From CBDUBH01 sp965365345 (GTDB lineage: Bacteria; Bacteroidota; Ignavibacteria; Ignavibacteriales; SURF-24), in the NCBI GenBank assembly GCA_965365345.1, contig CBDUBH010000016.1, positions 1 to 47,356 of the forward strand: a DNA stretch of 47,356 nucleotides, written 5' to 3'. The position numbers and the translations under genes are program-made. Numbering within the stretch: the stretch's first letter is position 1; every line of letters begins with the position of its first letter. The notes under the pieces were generated by a model. That model saw nothing but the letters and a program-made list of their open reading frames with translations, was not told the origin of the DNA and ran no database searches. This document shows, piece by piece, positions 33,801-42,473 of the stretch.

Positions 33801-34519
33801 ATAAATTTTAATTGCTCTTCCAAACTATCCGGATTATTTAAAATGGGAGTTTTTAAAAGATCAAAGATATGTTGATTTTCCGGACCGTAAGGTTTTTCAT
33901 TGCGGAAAAAGTTTTCCAATGAAGTTATTATTTCTTTGTAAGAAGTATTTTCGTTTAAATACTTATCATCAAAAATTTCTTTGAACTTTTTATTTGCAGG
34001 ATTAAAATTTGCAAAATGCAAAAGCATTAATTCTTCGAGAGTGATTTCGTAGTGTGATCTTCCTTCGGTTGAACCTGTTAAATATTCTTCTGCTGAAATT
34101 TCATTTTTATAAACTGCCCGCGGCGGAAAATTCTGTACAAAAGTTAGCAAAGCAGATCTTAATTTTTCGTTACTTAAATTAATATTCAAAAAATTAATGG
34201 CTCGTGAAAATACATCAGGATTTACCTGAACTTCATATTGTCGCATGATTAAATGATAAATTTCATCTATCAATCCCATCGCATTTACTTGTCCGGGTCT
34301 TACCTTTTCTTCAACTTCTCTTTTTTCATTCAACTTTTGCGTAAATGTTCTTACGCCGAAATAATTTGCAAATATCACATTTCCGTTAAACGAAAAAAGT
34401 GTTTCATCAAATTCGTATTTTTTTCTTGTTTCACTTGAAATATGAAATTCAAAAATATCATTATTATAATTTTTCCCTTTCAAAATTTTTACGAATATTT
34501 TTCCGGTTAAACTTCTCAT
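30833..34519 (-). CDS. Large alpha-amylase family (GH13) enzyme
   Basis: This 1228-residue protein has a GH13 catalytic core at about 320-690. Region I is DMVPNH (435-440), region II IIRFDAAM with nucleophile Asp555, region III LLLAEAFW with acid/base Glu620, and region IV MSNPDEET around 677-684, where the usual NHD His is Pro (Pro680). A long N-terminal part (1-320) and a 540-residue C-terminal part (about 690-1228), largely helical, have no domain I recognise. There is no signal peptide, so it acts inside the cell, probably on glycogen, maltooligosaccharides or sugar phosphates. A second glycan gene is not seen here. The specific substrate is unknown. Confidence 0.85.
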   Translation of the reverse strand: MRSLTGKIFVKILKGKNYNNDIFEFHISSETRKKYEFDETLFSFNGNVIFANYFGVRTFTQKLNEKREVEEKVRPGQVNAMGLIDEIYHLIMRQYEVQVNPDVFSRAINFLNINLSNEKLRSALLTFVQNFPPRAVYKNEISAEEYLTGSTEGRSHYEITLEELMLLHFANFNPANKKFKEIFDDKYLNENTSYKEIITSLENFFRNEKPYGPENQHIFDLLKTPILNNPDSLEEQLKFIMSKWSIIIDPKFLDRILSGMDLIKEDIRFDTWGGGGGAPTIVPKYKGAMTDADFLSLGKSGFKYGADSYKDYAEPEKFTPDIHWMPRVVLLAKNIFVWLDQLSKKYQREIKRLDQIPDEELDVISSWNFTGLWLIGLWERSSASQKIKQINGNLDAVSSAYSLYDYVIANELGSEEAFQNLDYRCKQRGIRLASDMVPNHMGIFSKWVIERPDYFIQNNYPPFPNYTFDGADLSEDPDIEIKIEDGYWRKSDAAVVFKRVDKRNGDTRFIYHGNDGTNMPWNDTAQLNMLKEEVREAVIQTIFHVARKTSIIRFDAAMTLAKKHFQRLWFPQPGTGGDIPSRADHAMTRERFDEVFPKEFWREVVDRINAEMPETLLLAEAFWLMEGYFVRTLGMHRVYNSAFMHMMMKEENAKYRDVITNTLEFNPEILKRYVNFMSNPDEETAIKQFGVDDKYFGVATLMVTLPGLPMFGHGQVEGYTEKYGMEYKRAYYNETPNQWLVDRHKREIFPLMQKRYMFSQVDDFWFYDFHDTNGHLNENVFVYSNRYQDERALVVYNNKFDKTSGWIKYSTGKLNPNDNKIGNISLADALSIKNENDHYYIFRDHITNLQYIRTGKEFHDEGIFVELEAFKYHVFLDFKEIYDVSGDYYELHQRLNGSGVYDIEKEFVSLKFDPVHDSLLNLFETKIFDAFKHIYILEAKDESVEKNRKFILNRYAKFLNEVSNAINSKNNFSEIEKDFEKGLNALKNLNHLLHDENLKFSKNIVVDDFRKSLVLSEDVNYSQNSMVYLLWLSLQNSGKLITDEDYDDHSIEIFERLRLDIPAKEVFRRLGRSEHFINEQILLVKILMKYYLFDIGEKLFEQKVESTEKSKIEINEKKSAEIEISSLKKDERILLERLLVDEDVKKFIGVNFYEGVWYYSKENLDDLISWLFTLKVINYLSKKEEIDSKDTGAVEFINNAYDASRRIKIVSERSGYQLKQLYWNISNL

Positions 34520-34831
34520 ATTAATTTCCCGCTGACTTTTTCACTAAAATATTTTCAGAAATTTTAAATTTAAACTAATTTTTTAATTCGTTTAATAAAT
34601 TAAAAAAATAAAATTTAAGTATCTAATCAATGTTTAAAAAAATCCGTAAATTTAAAAACAGGATTTTTTTCTGGTTCCGGAAAGATTTTTTTTTCTAAAA
34701 GAAAATCCTGAATTGTATTTTTTAAAAATTTTATAATAAGTTTTAACATCTTTTTATCGAATATTTGTTATATTCTAAATTCCAAATTGTGAAGCGTTTA
34801 CAAATTGCTTTAATTTATTTTTTTGAGGTTT
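34520..34831. promoter_or_regulatory. Divergent intergenic region between the GH13 gene and mutS
   Basis: No gene is visible in these 312 very AT-rich bases. A perfect 10-base inverted repeat (AAAAAAATCC at 34636-34645, GGATTTTTTT at 34661-34670) lies in the middle. A second, T-rich hairpin (around 34685-34708) follows. They could be transcription or RNA structure elements; promoters could not be placed. Confidence 0.5.
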
Positions 34832-37444
34832 ATGTCAACTCCTTTAATGGCGCAATATCATAAAATCAAAGAACAAAATCCCGATACAATTCTTTTGTTC
34901 AGAGTAGGCGATTTTTTCGAAACATTTGAAGAAGACGCAAAAACTGCATCAAAAGTTTTGGGAATTACTTTAACCAAACGTGCAAACGGCGCTGCCGGCG
35001 AAGTTCCTTTGGCAGGATTTCCATTTCATGCAATTGATACTTACCTGCCGAAACTTGTAAAAGCCGGCTACAGGGTTGCGGTTTGCGAGCAAATGGAAGA
35101 TCCCAAAAAAGCTAAAGGAATTGTTAAGCGTGATGTTGTTGAAGTTGTAACTCCGGGAGTTGCACTTTCCGATAAACTTCTCGATCACAAAAAAAATAAT
35201 TATCTGCTTTCGGTTTTTATTCAAAATGAATTTGCCGGAATCTCTTTCTGCGATATTTCCACGGGTGAATTTTACACTTTTGAAATTCCCGCAGAAAATA
35301 TTCGTGAGCAGATTGAATCAATAAATCCGAATGAAATTTTAGTTCATAAAAAAGACCGAGAATTTATAAATCAAATTTTGCAGAAAATTAATTTGCCGAT
35401 CAGAACCACAAAGATTGATGATTGGATTTTCAATATTGATTATTGCAAAGAAAATTTAACAAGTCATTTCAGCACCGTAAATTTAAAGGGCTTCGGAATT
35501 GAAAATTTGAATCTTGGAATAATCTGTGCTGGCGTGATCTTAAATTATTTTCAGGAAACGCAAAAAGTTTTGCTTACGCATATCAACAGGATTTCGCGTT
35601 ATAATCCTTCTGACTATATGGCGCTTGATTTTTCAACCAAGCGAAATTTAGAAATAACTTTTACAATGCAGGAAGGCGCGCGCGAAGGTTCGCTTATTTC
35701 GGTTTTGGATAAAACAAATACCGCAATGGGCGGAAGAATGTTGAAGAAATGGATCTCGCAGCCATTAAGAAAATTGGAGCCTGTTTTACAAAGACAAAAT
35801 TGCGTTGAAGAATTTTTTAAAAATAAAATTGTCCGTAATAATTTAATTGAAGAATTAAAAGAGATCGGTGACCTTGAGAGATTGATCTCAAAAATATGTA
35901 CCGGGAAGGCAAATCCGCGTGAAATTGTTTTCGTAAAAACATCTTTAAAAAGAATTCCGAAATTAAAAATAGAACTTTTAAAAACTCAAAATGAAATTCT
36001 TCAAAAAATACAAATCGGTTTAAATCCTTTAGAAAAATTGATAGAAAAGATTGAAATTTCTTTAGTTGAAAATCCCCCGCTTAATTTGCACGATGGCGGA
36101 GTAATAAAATCAGGCTTTAGTGAAGAGTTAGATGAACTTCGCGATCTTTCTGTTAATGCAAAAAGCTGGATCGCAAATCTGCAAAAAACTGAGCGCGAGC
36201 GTACAAATATTTCATCTTTAAAAGTCAGTTACAACAAAGTTTTCGGTTATTACATAGAAATTACAAACGCGCATAAAGAGAAAGTTCCTGAAAATTATAT
36301 ACGAAAACAAACTCTTGTAAACGGTGAGCGTTTTATTACCCCTGAACTTAAAGTGTATGAAGATAAAATTCTGAATGCCGAAGAAAAGATTGCCGAACTT
36401 GAATATCAGCTTTTTAACGAAATTAGAATTGCGGTTGCATCTGAGACAAATATAATTCAGCAGAATGCAAAGTTGATTGCAATGCTTGATTGCTATTTGT
36501 CATTTGCAGAATGTGCCGAGCAATACAATTATGTTAAACCGGAATTAAGTGAATCGGATACAATAAAAATTGTTGAAGGCAGGCATCCGATCGTGGAAAG
36601 AATTTTGAAACCTGGCGAAAAATTTACTCCGAACGATTGTAATTTGGATAATGAAGAAAGTCAGATAATAATTTTGACCGGTCCGAATATGGCGGGAAAA
36701 TCGGTTTACCTTCGTCAAATAGGATTGATAATTTTACTGGCGCAAATTGGTTCATTTGTTCCCGCTAAAAATGCTGAGATCGGATTAGTGGACAGAATTT
36801 TTACGCGTGTTGGCGCAAGCGACAATATCTCTGCAGGCGAAAGTACATTTTTGGTTGAGATGCAGGAAGCCGCAAATATTTTAAATAATGCTTCAAACAA
36901 AAGCCTTGTTTTGCTAGATGAAATCGGACGCGGTACAAGCACATTTGATGGAATTTCGATAGCTTGGGCGATAACTGAATATCTTCATGAAAATCCTGAA
37001 GTTGCCGCAAAAACATTATTCGCAACTCATTATCATGAATTAAATGAAATGGCATCAATGTTTCCGCGAATAAAAAATTTCAAGGTTGAAGTTCGTGAGT
37101 ACGGAGATAAAGTTATATTTTTACACAAAGTTACTTCAGGTGGCGCCGATCACAGCTACGGAATTCAAGTTGCGCAAATGGCAGGATTACCTCTTTTTGT
37201 AACAAATCGTGCAAAAGAAATTTTGCAAAATCTTGAAGGCAAGGAATTAACTCCGCATGAGATCAAAAAAGAAAAACTTTCAAAATTAAAGCAGAAAGAT
37301 GAAACTCAAATCAGTCTTTTTGAAGTTAAAATAAAAGATGATGCAATCCGAAAAGAAATTTCGGATATTTCAATTGACAGTTTAACTCCGATTGAAGCAC
37401 TGAATAAATTAAACGAACTAAAGAAAAAAGTTGAAAAAAGGTAA
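34832..37444 (+). CDS. mutS: DNA mismatch repair protein MutS
   Basis: This 870-residue protein recognises mismatches. The Phe-x-Glu mismatch-reading motif lies in GDFFETFEEDA (Phe28, Glu30). The ATPase has Walker A GPNMAGKS (near residue 617), Walker B LVLLDEIGRGTSTFDG (near 690) and FATHYHEL. Domains run in the normal MutS1 order and length matches. The frame is open three codons upstream from a TTG, but the ATG at 34832 gives the canonical M-S-T-P-L start and is preferred. It is followed by a DUF1684 lipoprotein gene four bases later; mutL is not here. Confidence 0.97.
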   Translation: MSTPLMAQYHKIKEQNPDTILLFRVGDFFETFEEDAKTASKVLGITLTKRANGAAGEVPLAGFPFHAIDTYLPKLVKAGYRVAVCEQMEDPKKAKGIVKRDVVEVVTPGVALSDKLLDHKKNNYLLSVFIQNEFAGISFCDISTGEFYTFEIPAENIREQIESINPNEILVHKKDREFINQILQKINLPIRTTKIDDWIFNIDYCKENLTSHFSTVNLKGFGIENLNLGIICAGVILNYFQETQKVLLTHINRISRYNPSDYMALDFSTKRNLEITFTMQEGAREGSLISVLDKTNTAMGGRMLKKWISQPLRKLEPVLQRQNCVEEFFKNKIVRNNLIEELKEIGDLERLISKICTGKANPREIVFVKTSLKRIPKLKIELLKTQNEILQKIQIGLNPLEKLIEKIEISLVENPPLNLHDGGVIKSGFSEELDELRDLSVNAKSWIANLQKTERERTNISSLKVSYNKVFGYYIEITNAHKEKVPENYIRKQTLVNGERFITPELKVYEDKILNAEEKIAELEYQLFNEIRIAVASETNIIQQNAKLIAMLDCYLSFAECAEQYNYVKPELSESDTIKIVEGRHPIVERILKPGEKFTPNDCNLDNEESQIIILTGPNMAGKSVYLRQIGLIILLAQIGSFVPAKNAEIGLVDRIFTRVGASDNISAGESTFLVEMQEAANILNNASNKSLVLLDEIGRGTSTFDGISIAWAITEYLHENPEVAAKTLFATHYHELNEMASMFPRIKNFKVEVREYGDKVIFLHKVTSGGADHSYGIQVAQMAGLPLFVTNRAKEILQNLEGKELTPHEIKKEKLSKLKQKDETQISLFEVKIKDDAIRKEISDISIDSLTPIEALNKLNELKKKVEKR

Positions 37445-37448
37445 AAAC

Positions 37449-38129
37449 ATGATATTTAAAAATTCATTTTCAATTTTAACATCTTCAAATTTTTCAAAAA
37501 TTATTTTCTTCATAAAAAGTTTTTCGTTTTTGATGATATTGATCTCAGCCTTTATCTTCAGTGCTTGTAGTGAAGATTTTACTCCCGAAGAAAAAGCTTA
37601 TATTGAAAAAATTAAACAATTCCGCGAAGCCAAAAATCGTGAAATGGAAAATTCTCCCGAATCCCCTTTTAATTTCAAGGGGAAAGTAAAATTTCATGAT
37701 CTTGAATATTTTTCAGTTGATCCAAAATTTGTTTTTAAAAGTAAACTTTATGAATTTGAGCATAAAGATACAGTAATTGTTTACGGGACAAAAGCTGATG
37801 AACGTAAAACCGTTAAATACGGATTTGTTCAATTTGATGTTGATCAAAAACCTTACCGAATCAATGTTTACAAGGGTTTCGCAAAAAACGGGAATGAATA
37901 TTACAGCATTTGGTTTACGGATCAAACAACAAACATCGAAACTTACGGTGTGGGAAGATATTTAGATTTTGAAAAACATCCGGATAAAGATTATGTTTAT
38001 ACTATAGATTTTAATCTGGCTTATAATCCATATTGCGCTTACAGTCCGGATTACAGTTGCGCAATACCAACTAAAGAAGATTTCATTGATCTTGCAATAA
38101 ATGCGGGCGAGAAAAAATTTCATGAATAA
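37449..38129 (+). CDS. DUF1684 family lipoprotein
   Basis: This 226-residue lipoprotein has a long N-terminal segment and a lipobox-like FSAC (Cys near residue 40) after a hydrophobic stretch. The DUF1684 domain is recognised by YGFVQFDVDQKPYRINVY, ETYGVGRYLDFEK and the C-terminal signature DFNLAYNPYCAYSPDYSCAIP. Function is unknown. The ATG at 37449 lies four bases after the mutS stop; a longer frame from 37431 would overlap mutS. The stop codon overlaps the ribosome-binding region of the next gene, so it is probably co-transcribed with the aromatic amino acid genes. Confidence 0.8.
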   Translation: MIFKNSFSILTSSNFSKIIFFIKSFSFLMILISAFIFSACSEDFTPEEKAYIEKIKQFREAKNREMENSPESPFNFKGKVKFHDLEYFSVDPKFVFKSKLYEFEHKDTVIVYGTKADERKTVKYGFVQFDVDQKPYRINVYKGFAKNGNEYYSIWFTDQTTNIETYGVGRYLDFEKHPDKDYVYTIDFNLAYNPYCAYSPDYSCAIPTKEDFIDLAINAGEKKFHE

Positions 38130-38139
38130 AGGAGATAAT

Positions 38140-39153
38140 GTGGTAGTAGTAGTTGATAAAAATATCAGTGAAAAGAAACTTGAAAATATCATAAAGCATC
38201 TTGAAGATTACGGATTCAACGTACATAAATCAACCGGAATTAAACAAATTGTTTTAGGCGCAATCGGAGTTAAACCCGATTTTGACATAAGAAATATTAA
38301 AGTGCTTGATGGTGTTGTAGAAGTTTTCAGAATTACCGAACCTTTTAAACTTGCAAGCAGAAGTTTTAAAAGCGAAAATTCCATCCTCAAAATTAAAGAT
38401 GTGGAAATCGGCGGAAACGACATAATTGTAATGGCTGGTCCTTGTTCAGTTGAATGCGAAGATCAGATTTTTTCTTTAGCTGAAACTGTTGCAAAAAACG
38501 GAGCGAAAATTTTACGAGGCGGTGCGTTTAAACCGAGAACTTCTCCATATTCATTTCAGGGTTTAGGTGAAGAAGGTTTGAAATTAATGCGAAGTGCTGC
38601 AGATGTAAATAATTTGCTGGTTGTAACAGAAGTAATGCAGATTGAACAAATAGAATTAGTTGAAAAATATGCTGATATTCTTCAAATCGGTGCGCGCAAT
38701 ATGCAGAATTTTCCCTTCCTTCGCGAACTTGGAAAATCAAAAAAACCAGTTATGCTAAAACGCGGACTTGCAGCAACTATTGAAGAATGGATCATGGCGG
38801 CGGAATATATTTTGACAAATGGAAATCCGAACGTTATGCTTTGCGAAAGAGGAATCAGGACTTTTGAAACTTATACACGCAATACTTTTGATGTTTCCGC
38901 AATTCCGGTTGTTCATAAAAAAAGTCATTTGCCTATTGTTGCTGATCCTTCACACGCAACCGGATACAGAGATCAAGTAGTTCCGATGGCGCGCGCAGCA
39001 GTTGCAGCCGGTGCTGATGCAGTAATTGTAGAAGTTCATAATGATCCTGAGAAAGCGCTGTCTGACGGTCCTCAATCAATTACTCCCGAACAATTTGAAA
39101 AAATGATGATTGAACTAAAAGCAATTGCTAATGCAATCGGAAGAAATATTTAA
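38140..39153 (+). CDS. aroF: 3-deoxy-7-phosphoheptulonate (DAHP) synthase, type I-beta with N-terminal regulatory domain
   Basis: This 344-residue enzyme joins phosphoenolpyruvate and erythrose 4-phosphate to start the shikimate pathway. An N-terminal ferredoxin-like regulatory domain (1-70) is followed by a TIM barrel with GPCSVE (about 106-111), RGGAFKPRTSPYSFQGLGEEGL, ILQIGARNMQNF, KPVMLKRGL and the metal-binding DPSHATGYRDQV. GTG at 38140 is preferred as start because AAAGGAG lies five bases before it; an ATG at 38122 would overlap the upstream gene. The tyrA gene follows with overlap or near-contact. Confidence 0.93.
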   Translation: MVVVVDKNISEKKLENIIKHLEDYGFNVHKSTGIKQIVLGAIGVKPDFDIRNIKVLDGVVEVFRITEPFKLASRSFKSENSILKIKDVEIGGNDIIVMAGPCSVECEDQIFSLAETVAKNGAKILRGGAFKPRTSPYSFQGLGEEGLKLMRSAADVNNLLVVTEVMQIEQIELVEKYADILQIGARNMQNFPFLRELGKSKKPVMLKRGLAATIEEWIMAAEYILTNGNPNVMLCERGIRTFETYTRNTFDVSAIPVVHKKSHLPIVADPSHATGYRDQVVPMARAAVAAGADAVIVEVHNDPEKALSDGPQSITPEQFEKMMIELKAIANAIGRNI

Positions 39154-40228
39154 GTTGACATCAATTGCAATTTTAGGACTCGGACTTATTGGCGGCTCAA
39201 TAGCAAAGGCGTTAAAAAATACTGCACCTGAAATTCAAATTTTTGGATTTGATAAAGATGAAATTTCCGGTAAAGCTTTTGATCTCGGTATTATTGATTT
39301 TACACTTCAGAAAATTGAAGATGCGATAAAAAGCGAAATTATTTTTCTTTGCTTGCCTGCGGAATTTTCAATACAGGCTTTTCAAAAATTAATTCCGTTA
39401 ATTTCAGATGATCAAATAATCACTGATGTCTGCGGCGTAAAAGGAATTTTTGAGAAAGTTTGGCAAAGAGAAAAACAAAAAGGAAATTATTTCGGCGGTC
39501 ACCCGATGACAGGAAAAGAGAAAGGCGGATTCGAAAATTCCGATTCACTCCTCTTTGAAAATTCAATTTATATTATTAATAATTCTGCAAAAAATAATCC
39601 CGCAGCAAAAAATTTAATTCCAATTATACAAAAACTCGGTGCAAATATTGAATTTCTATCTCCGGAAATTCATGATAAAATTGTGGCAAACGTTAGTCAT
39701 CTTCCTCAAATTTCTGCTGTTGCTCTTGTTAATTCTATCAACAAAGTTAAAAATGAAATTGATCCTCTAAATTATTCCGGCGGCGGATTTAAGGATATGA
39801 CTAGGATCGCATCCAGTGATTTCAATATCTGGAAAGATATTTTGCATTATAACAAAAATGAAATTATCAGTACACTTAGTAATTTTATTACTGAACTTCA
39901 AATTATGAAGGATTCTCTTTCCGTAAATAAATTTGAAGAAATTAAAAAATCATTTGACAATGCAAATTTACAACGGACTAAAATTAAAGAGAGCCGTAAA
40001 GGTTTTTTAAATCCGCTTTTTGAAATTTTTATTTTTGTAAAAGATGAACCCGGAATGATAAGTAAAATTTCAACCGCGCTTTTTCAAAACGAAATTAATA
40101 TAAAAGATTTTGAACTTTTAAAAATCAGAGAAGGTAAGGGCGGAACGTTTCGTTTATCTTTTGAAAAACCGGAAGATGCTGCCAAAGCACTGAGAATATT
40201 ACGTGAAATGGGTTTTAAAAATAATTAA
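39131..40228 (+). CDS. tyrA: Prephenate dehydrogenase with ACT domain
   Basis: This roughly 365-residue enzyme makes 4-hydroxyphenylpyruvate for tyrosine. The Rossmann motif AILGLGLIGGSIAKAL lies at the start, followed by GGHPMTGKEKGGFENS and HDKIVANVSHLPQISAVAL, both typical. A C-terminal ACT domain (about 300-365, FVKDEPGMISKISTALFQNEINI) suggests feedback control by an amino acid. The start is uncertain: ATG at 39131 overlaps the DAHP synthase gene by 23 bases; TTG at 39155 would start right after it and give the most family-like N-terminus. The overlap implies translational coupling. Confidence 0.9.
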   Translation: MQSEEIFKLTSIAILGLGLIGGSIAKALKNTAPEIQIFGFDKDEISGKAFDLGIIDFTLQKIEDAIKSEIIFLCLPAEFSIQAFQKLIPLISDDQIITDVCGVKGIFEKVWQREKQKGNYFGGHPMTGKEKGGFENSDSLLFENSIYIINNSAKNNPAAKNLIPIIQKLGANIEFLSPEIHDKIVANVSHLPQISAVALVNSINKVKNEIDPLNYSGGGFKDMTRIASSDFNIWKDILHYNKNEIISTLSNFITELQIMKDSLSVNKFEEIKKSFDNANLQRTKIKESRKGFLNPLFEIFIFVKDEPGMISKISTALFQNEINIKDFELLKIREGKGGTFRLSFEKPEDAAKALRILREMGFKNN

Positions 40229-40245
40229 GAATAAATTTGATTAAA

Positions 40246-40695
40246 ATGATTTTTGACAAAATAAAAAATTTCGAAATGTATTTGCCGCTTCATCCGAAAT
40301 TTATTTTCGTAAAAAGATTTTTAGATGAAAATATTTTAGATAATTTAACCCCAGGTAAAGTTGAACTCGGCGGAAATTGTTATGCAAATGTTGATGAATA
40401 TCTCACTAAAAATTTAGATTACGGATTTATCGAAGCGCATAAAAAATTCATTGATGTTCAGGTTATGGTAAAAGGAAGCGAAAGATTTGGGTTTTGCAAT
40501 ATAGAAAAATGTTCAGTAAAAGAATTTCATAAAAAAAATGATCTCATTATACTTGACGGAACCCCTGAATTTATTGACTTAAATGAAAATTATTTCATTA
40601 TACTTTTTCCGCACGATGCTCACATGCCGCAAATTATGACCGGTGGAAATTCCGGAAAAGTAAAAAAGATCGTTTTCAAAATTCCTGTTAAATAA
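40246..40695 (+). CDS. YhcH/YjgK/YiaL family protein (DUF386)
   Basis: This 149-residue protein belongs to the YhcH/YiaL cupin-like family, known from sugar and sialic acid catabolism. Signature segments are ELGGNCYANVDEYLTK, HKKFIDVQVMVKGSE and IILFPHDAHMPQI with its metal-ligand histidines. Such proteins are thought to act on anomeric sugar intermediates. A TTG nine bases upstream also opens the frame, but the ATG at 40246 fits family length better. It lies 17 bases after tyrA, yet its role is not obviously aromatic. Confidence 0.85.
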   Translation: MIFDKIKNFEMYLPLHPKFIFVKRFLDENILDNLTPGKVELGGNCYANVDEYLTKNLDYGFIEAHKKFIDVQVMVKGSERFGFCNIEKCSVKEFHKKNDLIILDGTPEFIDLNENYFIILFPHDAHMPQIMTGGNSGKVKKIVFKIPVK

Positions 40696-40736
40696 TTTCA
40701 TATATTATTTCTGAATTATTATCGATAAATTTTCAA

Positions 40737-42299
40737 TTATAAAGTTTGAAATATTTTCTTTGCCGCAGCGTTAGCGCAATTTTCACCGTCAATGGCCGCC
40801 GATACAATTCCGCCTGCAAATCCCGCTCCCTCTCCACAAGGAAAAAGTCCTCTAATTTCCGGATGCATTAAAGTTTCTTTATCGCGGGGAATTCTCACCG
40901 GACTGCTTGTTCTTGTTTCGGCTGCTAAAATTTGAGCTTCTTCAGTAAAATAACCTTTCATTTTTTTTCCGAATTCAATCAAAGCTTTTTTCAATCTGGA
41001 TGCAATATAATCAGGCAAAATTTCATGAAGTGGCACAGAAACTATTCCAGGAATGTAAGAAGTTTCAGGCAGTGTTGATGAAATTTTGTTGTTAACAAAA
41101 TCCGTAATTCTCTGAGCCGGAGCCGCTTGTGTTTTTCCGCCTGCAAAAAACGCCGCTTCTTCAACTTCTTTTTGATGCATCATACCAGCCAAGGCACCAA
41201 ATTCGGAAAACTTCTGCCAATCTTTTTCAGTTACAGAAACTACTATTCCGGAATTTGCAAAAGGAGAATTTCTTTTTGAAACTGACATTCCATTTAACAC
41301 TAATTCGTTAGGTGCAGTAGAAGCCGGAATTACAATTCCACCGGGACACATACAAAACGAAAAAACTCCTTTTTCCTGAACTTGACAAACCAAATTGTAA
41401 CTTGCCGCCGGAAGATTTTCGCTTCTTTCTTTTGAATGATATTGTATTTCATCAATTATATTTTGCGGATGTTCTATTCGAACTCCCATTGCAAAAGGTT
41501 TTGCTTCAAGTTTTATTTTTTTTGCGTTAAGCAAATAGTAAATATCACGGGCGGAATGTCCAGTTGCTAAAATAACAGAATCGGCAAGAATTTCTTTTTC
41601 ATAATTTACTGTAACACCTTTAATTTCATTGTTCGAAATTAATATATCAGTAAGTCGGCTTTCAAAATGAATTTCACCGCCGAATTTGATTATAGTTTCA
41701 CGAACTTCCTGAACTATTTTGGGAAGCTTATTTGAACCGATATGCGGATGAGCATCTATTAAAATTTCTTCCGTAGCGCCATGTTGAACCAGTAAATTCA
41801 ATATTTTTTTGTGATCGCCTCTTTTTGTAGATCTCGTATAAAGTTTTCCGTCACTGTATGTTCCGGCGCCGCCTTCACCAAAACAATAATTAGAATCCGG
41901 ATCAACAATTCCAAATTGCTGAATAGCTTTCAAATCACGCCTTCTTGTCTGAACGTCTTTTCCGCGCTCAATTACAATCGGCTTAATATTTAATTCTAAA
42001 AGTCTTAGTGCAGCAAACATTCCAGCAGGACCAAAACCAACAATTATAACTTTTTTATCGCTTGTTACACTTTGATAATTTTTTTTTTGAATTTCACCGG
42101 CAGGCATTTCATTTATGTAAACAGCGGCTTGAATTCTGAATAACGGAGTTCTGCTGCGGGCGTCAATTGATCTTCTTAAAATCAAAACGGAATTTATTTC
42201 TTCCGGATTTAATTTTAATTTTCTTGCGGCAATATTTTTTATAAAATCTTTATCAGAAATTTTTTCGGGAAGAATTTCCAGTTCAATTTGTTTTATCAT
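40737..42299 (-). CDS. FAD-dependent dehydrogenase of the COG2509 type
   Basis: This 520-residue flavoprotein has a small N-terminal ferredoxin-like domain (about 1-90), then the dinucleotide motif VIIVGFGPAGMFAALRLLE (about 90-110) and the long conserved stretch CFGEGGAGTYSDGKLYTRS. A second nucleotide motif VILATGHSARDIYYLL and the C-terminal FPCGEGAGFAGGIVSAAIDG are typical of this family. The reaction is unknown. There is no signal peptide. It is convergent with the DUF386 gene and no clear terminator lies in the short gap. Confidence 0.85.
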   Translation of the reverse strand: MIKQIELEILPEKISDKDFIKNIAARKLKLNPEEINSVLILRRSIDARSRTPLFRIQAAVYINEMPAGEIQKKNYQSVTSDKKVIIVGFGPAGMFAALRLLELNIKPIVIERGKDVQTRRRDLKAIQQFGIVDPDSNYCFGEGGAGTYSDGKLYTRSTKRGDHKKILNLLVQHGATEEILIDAHPHIGSNKLPKIVQEVRETIIKFGGEIHFESRLTDILISNNEIKGVTVNYEKEILADSVILATGHSARDIYYLLNAKKIKLEAKPFAMGVRIEHPQNIIDEIQYHSKERSENLPAASYNLVCQVQEKGVFSFCMCPGGIVIPASTAPNELVLNGMSVSKRNSPFANSGIVVSVTEKDWQKFSEFGALAGMMHQKEVEEAAFFAGGKTQAAPAQRITDFVNNKISSTLPETSYIPGIVSVPLHEILPDYIASRLKKALIEFGKKMKGYFTEEAQILAAETRTSSPVRIPRDKETLMHPEIRGLFPCGEGAGFAGGIVSAAIDGENCANAAAKKIFQTL

Positions 42300-42473
42300 G
42301 TTTTTCTGTCCTCTATTTATGAGGAAAAGTTTAAAAGTTTTTAGTTATCAGTTTTCAATAAACAGTTTTAATGAACTTAAATTTATTAAATAATAATTTA
42401 TTTAATTTTGAAAAATTTTAATATTCAGATTTTTTTGCTGATAAATTTAAATCAAAATTCTTACATTCTTAAA

